A DNA stretch of 64,000 nt from Pirellula staleyi DSM 6068 (GTDB lineage Bacteria; Planctomycetota; Planctomycetia; Pirellulales; Pirellulaceae), in assembly GCF_000025185.1 (NCBI RefSeq), contig NC_013720.1, positions 2,232,001 to 2,296,000 of the forward strand, written 5' to 3'. The notes under the pieces are model-generated. The model was given only the letters and a program-made list of their open reading frames with translations, ran no database searches and was not told where the DNA came from. Both the position numbers and the translations under genes were made by a program. How positions within the stretch are numbered: the first letter of the stretch is position 1; each line of letters opens with the position of its first letter. Of this stretch, positions 60,601 to 64,000 are shown in pieces.

Positions 60601-62878
60601 AGCGGATCGGGCGCTGGTCGACTTCTATGGTCCCCCGGCACCGCGCCGCGAGCCATTTTTCGCGACCGCAACTTCACAGCTCCTTTCGCTGGCGCGTGAA
60701 ATCGATCCTCCCACCACCACCATTCAGTCGCAGTTCGAGCAGCTTGGCGATTTGCTCAATCGTCGTACCGAAGCAGCTCGCTCTGCCGTCGCAGTATCGG
60801 CATCGGATATTCTGCTGATCGATCAAACCCCGAGCGTCACATCGCAGGTGCGCATCAGCGCTCCGGTCCCTGCCATTGCAGCTTCCTTGCCAGAGGCAGA
60901 AGCGGCCATCTACTTCACCGACGACCAAGGGCGCGTTGGAAGCACGGCCCGCATTCTCGACACCAAGTCGCTGATGACGCAGTCGAACCCCGTAGCATGG
61001 GAGTCGGTTTTTGTCGCAGCAGGGCTCGAATCGCGCGGACCACTCATGGCGGCTGTGGCGAATGTTCGTGGCAACGAATTCGCCGCTCCACTGCTGCTGC
61101 GAGCGGCAGGTGGCAAACGCATTGAGTTCGCCAAACCAACCTATGGACCACCGACCGTCACCATTCACGGATTTCGTCGTCGTCAGGCATCGGTCGTGTT
61201 CGTACTCGACTGCAGTCATACGATGAAGGCACTCGATGAAGTGGAATCGCCCGATGGTGGTGTGCGTGCTACATCGCAGCGGATGGAGCTTGCCAAAGGT
61301 GCGCTGCGAAGCATGCTTACGCAGCTCGCTGAACGGGGCGATGCACGCGTGGGAGTTCGATTTTTCGGTCATCGAGTCGGCTGGAGTACCGTCGAGGCGA
61401 ATAAACTACTGCGGCAAAATCGCTATGCAGGTGAAATTCCGCCCGAACTTCAGCCTTATGCCGACGTCGAAAACATTCTTCCTTTGGGACGATTCGACAG
61501 CGTGATTGCGGGGCGTGTGTTTGAGGCGATGAAAACGGTCGAGCCGTGGGGTGAATCGCCGATTTACCTTTCGATCACCGAAGCCTTGCGCGACTTTGCG
61601 CAGGAAGATGGCGAGAGCGAGAAGAGCATTGTCGTCATCACCGACGGCAAAAACTATCAGTTCAACGCACCTTCGCAGCTGGCACGCACGAAGGACGACG
61701 TCCTCGCAGCGCGAGGGAGCCGCGATATCAAAGTGCATATCGTGGGATTCAACATCGAGCCTAGCGAGTCGGAAGTCGCCTCGCGCGAGTTCCGCGAAAT
61801 TGCCGAAGCAACCGGGGGTGAGTTTTTGCCAGCTACTAGCGCTGGATCACTCGTCCGTTCGCTGGAATCGGTGCTACGCGCGGCCGAGTTCACCGTCGCA
61901 AGCACAGGCGATGGCTCGTCGCAATCGGCTCGCATCGGCAGCACGCTGACACTCCCCAAGATCAACGCCCCTCAAACTTTTGCAGCTGAGTTCGAAGCGG
62001 CCAAGCAAGAGCTGCTGCTGAGTGGCGGCGAAGCGGTGGAACTCAACGTGGCCCGCAATGGGACGCGTCTCGAAGTGCCACCTTTCCTTAAAGGCTCGCC
62101 GAAGTTCGTCCGATTGGCACCTGTCGTACGTGGTCAAGCGACCGGCATTCAGGTTGGCATCCACCGTCCGGTGCGACAAGAGGGACGTGTGATCGTTCCG
62201 ATGTCGCTGCAGGACAGTGATCAGTATTTCGTCACCCGCCCGGTGGAATGGTGGGTGGAAGTTCGCCCGCGACAAGCCTCCAGCGAAAGTGAGCCATCGG
62301 GCTACTACTTTTACGATCCGATCTACGAAGCTGAAAAATCGGTTCCGCTGTGGAACTGCGTTGCCAACAACTGGCCAACCAGCGCGCGGCAAGCTGAGAT
62401 CACTACCTTCTGCAAATTTGCGAAGACCAATCCCACGGTTGCAATTCCGCTGCTCGAGGTCGCGGGAACTCCCCCACCATCGCCGGCCGGTTTCCCGGTT
62501 GAAGGGATGACCGGGGTCACCTATCAGGCTCGCTATGTTCACGACGAAGCGAGTGGGCGGTTGCAGGTCGGAATTGTGGAGCGTCATTCCAGCAGCTCGC
62601 TGGGGGTTGGTTCACTGAAGGTCTCGCTGTCGCTAAGCCCCAAGTCGGCAGTCCATCAATTCGATTCCGAGAACGGGATTGTGCTCCATACGTTCGATTT
62701 CGAGCGTGTTCCGACAGCCGACCTCGGATCGATGGTGATCCATTTCACCTCGCGCGAAGACCTTCGCAGCGGAGCGATCGAGCTAACCGAACCGGTGATT
62801 CTCGACATCGCCGACCGTAGCGATTTGATTGGACCTCAGCCGATCACCAATGAGCAAACGACCGGCGGAATCCGCTAA
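57656..62878 (+). CDS. giant bitopic protein with inactive caspase-like and von Willebrand A domains
   Basis: 1740 residues from ATG 57656, preceded by AAGGA. A basic tail, then a membrane helix (about 55-76) followed by FRP, as in the other giant (LRP). The caspase-like part (about 82-330) has YWSMPG where SGHG is expected and ILDVSRE where ILDACHSG is expected, so no catalytic dyad. GNGRVSLHELLHYT matches the late acidic motif of caspase homologues. A long helical region (about 330-750), an acidic Pro/Ser/Thr linker (about 760-895), then a von Willebrand A domain with MIDAS-like DCSHT (Asp1185-Thr1189) and ITDGKN (Asp1330). The last 350 residues are beta-rich. vWA domains bind proteins through a metal ion. 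It is paralogous in layout to the 1793-residue protein. Confidence 0.83.
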   Translation: MASQQSASSRGASAKRGGWKGATTTVVETPHRWQSGAAPGRTTAGPTWGRYRRTRVMILGIISIWLIGLLVWYLLFRPAMTPMVTVVATRYDMPLPPNSWATEDLRGIKELDSQTLRLFDGSAAWESEERGIRQLEQHLKSAKPRIERSGMLMLYWSMPGCVDDEGQPCFIPPGASPHRSETWLPLADVLEEIKKQDLPTSVHKLMILDVSRERANWSVGMLTTTFPAAVEKVVNQSGIPNLAILLSASPGQAAVASTELRGTVFGRAMTIGLAGAADARASGGNGNGRVSLHELLHYTTDRVEKWTKAHRGLPQQPMLVPSTTPDVNLAYAMSTSSWRKLDAQSKRQESAPPVVAVATLTKLWKTHDRLAAERVYRFDPIGWRHFQHQLLRLEQLTTAGDAYRQQAIDLATQLSSQCDALDSRLAAAMVRPSIFSYSQVMTPTPDKLSPGRSLPSLGTADLLASVVPQQSRLVREQLSLVASQPTENGIVEALRVIEEAKLPTDPVEVHFLRLVARFHVPQLWSSSTVVGKAIDVRRRASELAIQRGDITLLGDERAYALSRGERIDSDRARRMAEDLLLAGNAAAGVDASSLYTSAETALASSQQAYLDAAISLASRDEAWSEAIYFAKWLAEPQTSQADQRSADDAIRTELLPMISALRRFDEATSRSENQDVTSSRFDATSSAQLTAAHRALHERLKKAIAAATGGKGTDAANVNKLENLLTLPMIPWLQRDALRRKLTETLGELETLAAAPPVPKTGEEQVAEPPADQMARLESSWTVHPLIAALSLESEASIVASDPLPGSTDKPAVTTPTSIEAPVSQANPTTPPALDLSLPTSPDIAIDGELFSADGKVETKEFATSQTADAPKPQATAQEKGEKSDPEATNPSQLFATLDKQAAVIRARLMRLSAPELIVLPELAASATESSVRTRASLSGWSDLCKTDSLLRAAAPLWFPAPVDDPIGRLRSRDLQQLLLAEADRALVDFYGPPAPRREPFFATATSQLLSLAREIDPPTTTIQSQFEQLGDLLNRRTEAARSAVAVSASDILLIDQTPSVTSQVRISAPVPAIAASLPEAEAAIYFTDDQGRVGSTARILDTKSLMTQSNPVAWESVFVAAGLESRGPLMAAVANVRGNEFAAPLLLRAAGGKRIEFAKPTYGPPTVTIHGFRRRQASVVFVLDCSHTMKALDEVESPDGGVRATSQRMELAKGALRSMLTQLAERGDARVGVRFFGHRVGWSTVEANKLLRQNRYAGEIPPELQPYADVENILPLGRFDSVIAGRVFEAMKTVEPWGESPIYLSITEALRDFAQEDGESEKSIVVITDGKNYQFNAPSQLARTKDDVLAARGSRDIKVHIVGFNIEPSESEVASREFREIAEATGGEFLPATSAGSLVRSLESVLRAAEFTVASTGDGSSQSARIGSTLTLPKINAPQTFAAEFEAAKQELLLSGGEAVELNVARNGTRLEVPPFLKGSPKFVRLAPVVRGQATGIQVGIHRPVRQEGRVIVPMSLQDSDQYFVTRPVEWWVEVRPRQASSESEPSGYYFYDPIYEAEKSVPLWNCVANNWPTSARQAEITTFCKFAKTNPTVAIPLLEVAGTPPPSPAGFPVEGMTGVTYQARYVHDEASGRLQVGIVERHSSSSLGVGSLKVSLSLSPKSAVHQFDSENGIVLHTFDFERVPTADLGSMVIHFTSREDLRSGAIELTEPVILDIADRSDLIGPQPITNEQTTGGIR

Positions 62879-62886
62879 GTCGCCTT

Positions 62887-62914
62887 AGGTCGCCCCAAAA
62901 CCTAGCTGCGACCT
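62887..62914 (+). terminator. stem-loop after the vWA giant gene
   Basis: aggtcgc (62887-62893) pairs with gcgacct (62908-62914) around a 14-base loop, 8 bases after the stop. No T-run follows directly; TTTT occurs a few bases later. The rest of the 62879-63383 gap holds no gene I can support. Confidence 0.4.
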
Positions 62915-63383
62915 CCATTTTCCATAATTCTTGGTTCTCGGTTCCAAGATTTCATGGTGGGGGGCGAAATAGTGGTGCTTTGGTCGGAAAGATCGGGGCC
63001 GCCCCAAACGAACTGGGCCGCAATTGCCCGATTTTTCTGTCGCTAAAGCGAGCCTGACGAGTGCTGTAACGGATGTAGCGGTTTTCGTTTTTCGGCACCA
63101 CTCTCCCAGGTGCTGGTAGGCGAAAACGATAATCGGCGATGAAACGGAAATGCTGGTTTGTGCTACGCTTATGCTTTCCAATAGAGTTGGGGTGGGGCGG
63201 CTGGTTGGCGGATGATCGCGGGGCTTCAGCCGCTGCTGATTGCCGAGAACTGGTAGCCAAGATTCGAAATGGCCGATTGCTTGCCGGTCGCGTCGCTTGT
63301 CGGCTGTCACAGCCTCGGGCGATAGACGCCGCGAATCAGCCGCACGCGAAACTTTCAAGCAGATGGATTAGGGAGAAAATGTC

Positions 63384-63587
63384 GTGGCCGGAAAACTCAC
63401 CAAAATCTCGATTTTGCTCCAAACCCTCAGCCGACTTCCTGGGCTGAGTTTCCTCAGTTCCGTCGACACGCAGATGCGCGAAGTGGAAGACAACGTGGGT
63501 GACTACGAGGACAACGTCAACGAAATCAAACGTAATGCCGAGGACGTCAAAGGGGTTGCGACCGATTTGGTCTCCGACGACGAATAA
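63384..63587 (+). CDS. small acidic amphipathic protein
   Basis: 67 residues from GTG 63384, with GGGAG eight bases before it. The N-terminus is mildly hydrophobic (ISILLQTLSRLPGLSFL); the rest is an acidic helix with heptad-like spacing (MREVEDNVGDYEDNVNEIKRN). No family recognised. It lies between the vWA giant gene and the vgrG-like start on the same strand, so it may be an accessory of the contractile locus, for example a chaperone or adaptor. That is only by position. Confidence 0.6.
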   Translation: MAGKLTKISILLQTLSRLPGLSFLSSVDTQMREVEDNVGDYEDNVNEIKRNAEDVKGVATDLVSDDE

Positions 63588-63962
63588 TCGCCTGCTGCGA
63601 GCGAATCACCAGAGCTGTTCGTCAGCCGGACTCACGATGTTCAGGCGGTGGAGCTTCGGGCGCCATTTTTTTCCGCTGCGTAGGAGTCGATCGCTGTGGG
63701 TGGACATTCGATCGACGCTGGTGGCTCATCCCTTGTCAACTCGAGAAGTGCCTGCGACCTGTTGTTCCTGTTCGAAAGAGTCTCCTGCGCCGAGTGCTTC
63801 ACGATCCTTCCGCGACCGAGCAACTCCGGTCGTCGTGGTGGATGAAAAACGGCCCCACGCTACTGGTTGCGTAGTGCCGGAATGTTATTCTCTGAGAGAC
63901 TCGCGTCGCGCTAATCGCCACCGATCCACTTCCATCCAGCGAGCTATCACGCGAAAGAAGCT
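63588..63962. other. 375-base gap before the vgrG-like gene
   Basis: An open frame crosses it but has no recognisable features, no good start and unusual composition for a protein (many Arg, Ser and Cys). I see no gene. A promoter for the gene starting at 63963 is expected here but is not identified. Confidence 0.4.
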
Positions 63963-64000
63963 ATGGCACGTGCACTCACGTTTACGTCTCCGCTAGGTCC
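63963..64000 (+). CDS. vgrG: start of a VgrG/TssI-like spike protein, 3' partial
   Basis: Only 12 codons are in the window: ATG 63963 with GAAAGAAG at a good distance, encoding MARALTFTSPLG. VgrG proteins commonly open with this kind of strand (F-T-x-P-L-G followed by a strand into the gp27-like domain). The presence of a PAAR gene and a sheath gene on the same segment supports the call. So few residues leave room for error. Confidence 0.6.
   Translation, partial: MARALTFTSPLG

Noticed and set aside
63499-63996. 165-codon plus-strand frame overlapping the small acidic protein
   Set aside because: It overlaps a better-supported small gene and the vgrG-like start, and the product is Arg/Ser/Cys-rich without features.

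Overview
The window looks like a chromosomal segment of a planctomycete, probably of the Pirellula group. The evidence is moderate GC, very large membrane-anchored and surface proteins, an N-terminal LEPRYVLN (LEPR-XLL type) signature on a 3272-residue protein, a Ser/Thr kinase fused to many WD40 repeats, Pro/Gln-rich lipoproteins, and several ECF sigma/anti-sigma pairs. This is inference from gene content. I saw no rRNA, tRNA, CRISPR array, insertion sequence or prophage.

Region 1 (1-16.8 kb) is mostly housekeeping and regulation. It holds the 3' part of an SMP-30/gluconolactonase gene, an altronate/galactarate dehydratase, guanine deaminase (guaD), an ECF sigma / anti-sigma / helical exported protein trio, an MFS transporter, ubiE-ubiX, a family 2 glycosyltransferase, pyrE and a LysM-L,D-transpeptidase. 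A second ECF sigma / anti-sigma / membrane protein trio and an M20 peptidase follow. The second anti-sigma factor carries two CXXCH motifs on the outer side of its membrane helix.

Region 2 (16.8-44.6 kb) is about the cell surface and export. On the minus strand a 9.8-kb gene for a filamentous-haemagglutinin-like surface protein precedes the WD40 kinase. A Pro-rich lipoprotein gene lies on the plus strand. Then comes a four-gene minus-strand set, in transcription order: a TolC-like outer-membrane lipoprotein with a repeat-bearing tail, a GAF-GAF-HlyD adaptor, a plain HlyD adaptor, and an M50 metallopeptidase-HlyD fusion. No ABC ATPase is present. A good intrinsic terminator closes the set.

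Region 3 (44.9-64 kb) looks like part of an unusual contractile (type VI-like) secretion locus. It has a TPR-methyltransferase, a single-chain TssB-TssC sheath fusion, a Trm112-like methyltransferase, a PAAR-type spike tip and a VgrG-like start (residues MARALTFTSPLG) running off the right edge. Between them sit two giant single-pass proteins (1793 and 1740 aa) with caspase-like domains that lack the catalytic His and Cys; the second also has a von Willebrand A domain. They flank a Cys-rich HEAT-type lipoprotein. None of the canonical TssJ/L/M, TssE/F/G/K or ClpV genes is seen here. The two bitopic giants plus a lipoprotein may stand in for the usual membrane complex; that is a hypothesis. This locus and the ABC-less export operon are the most interesting parts of the window.
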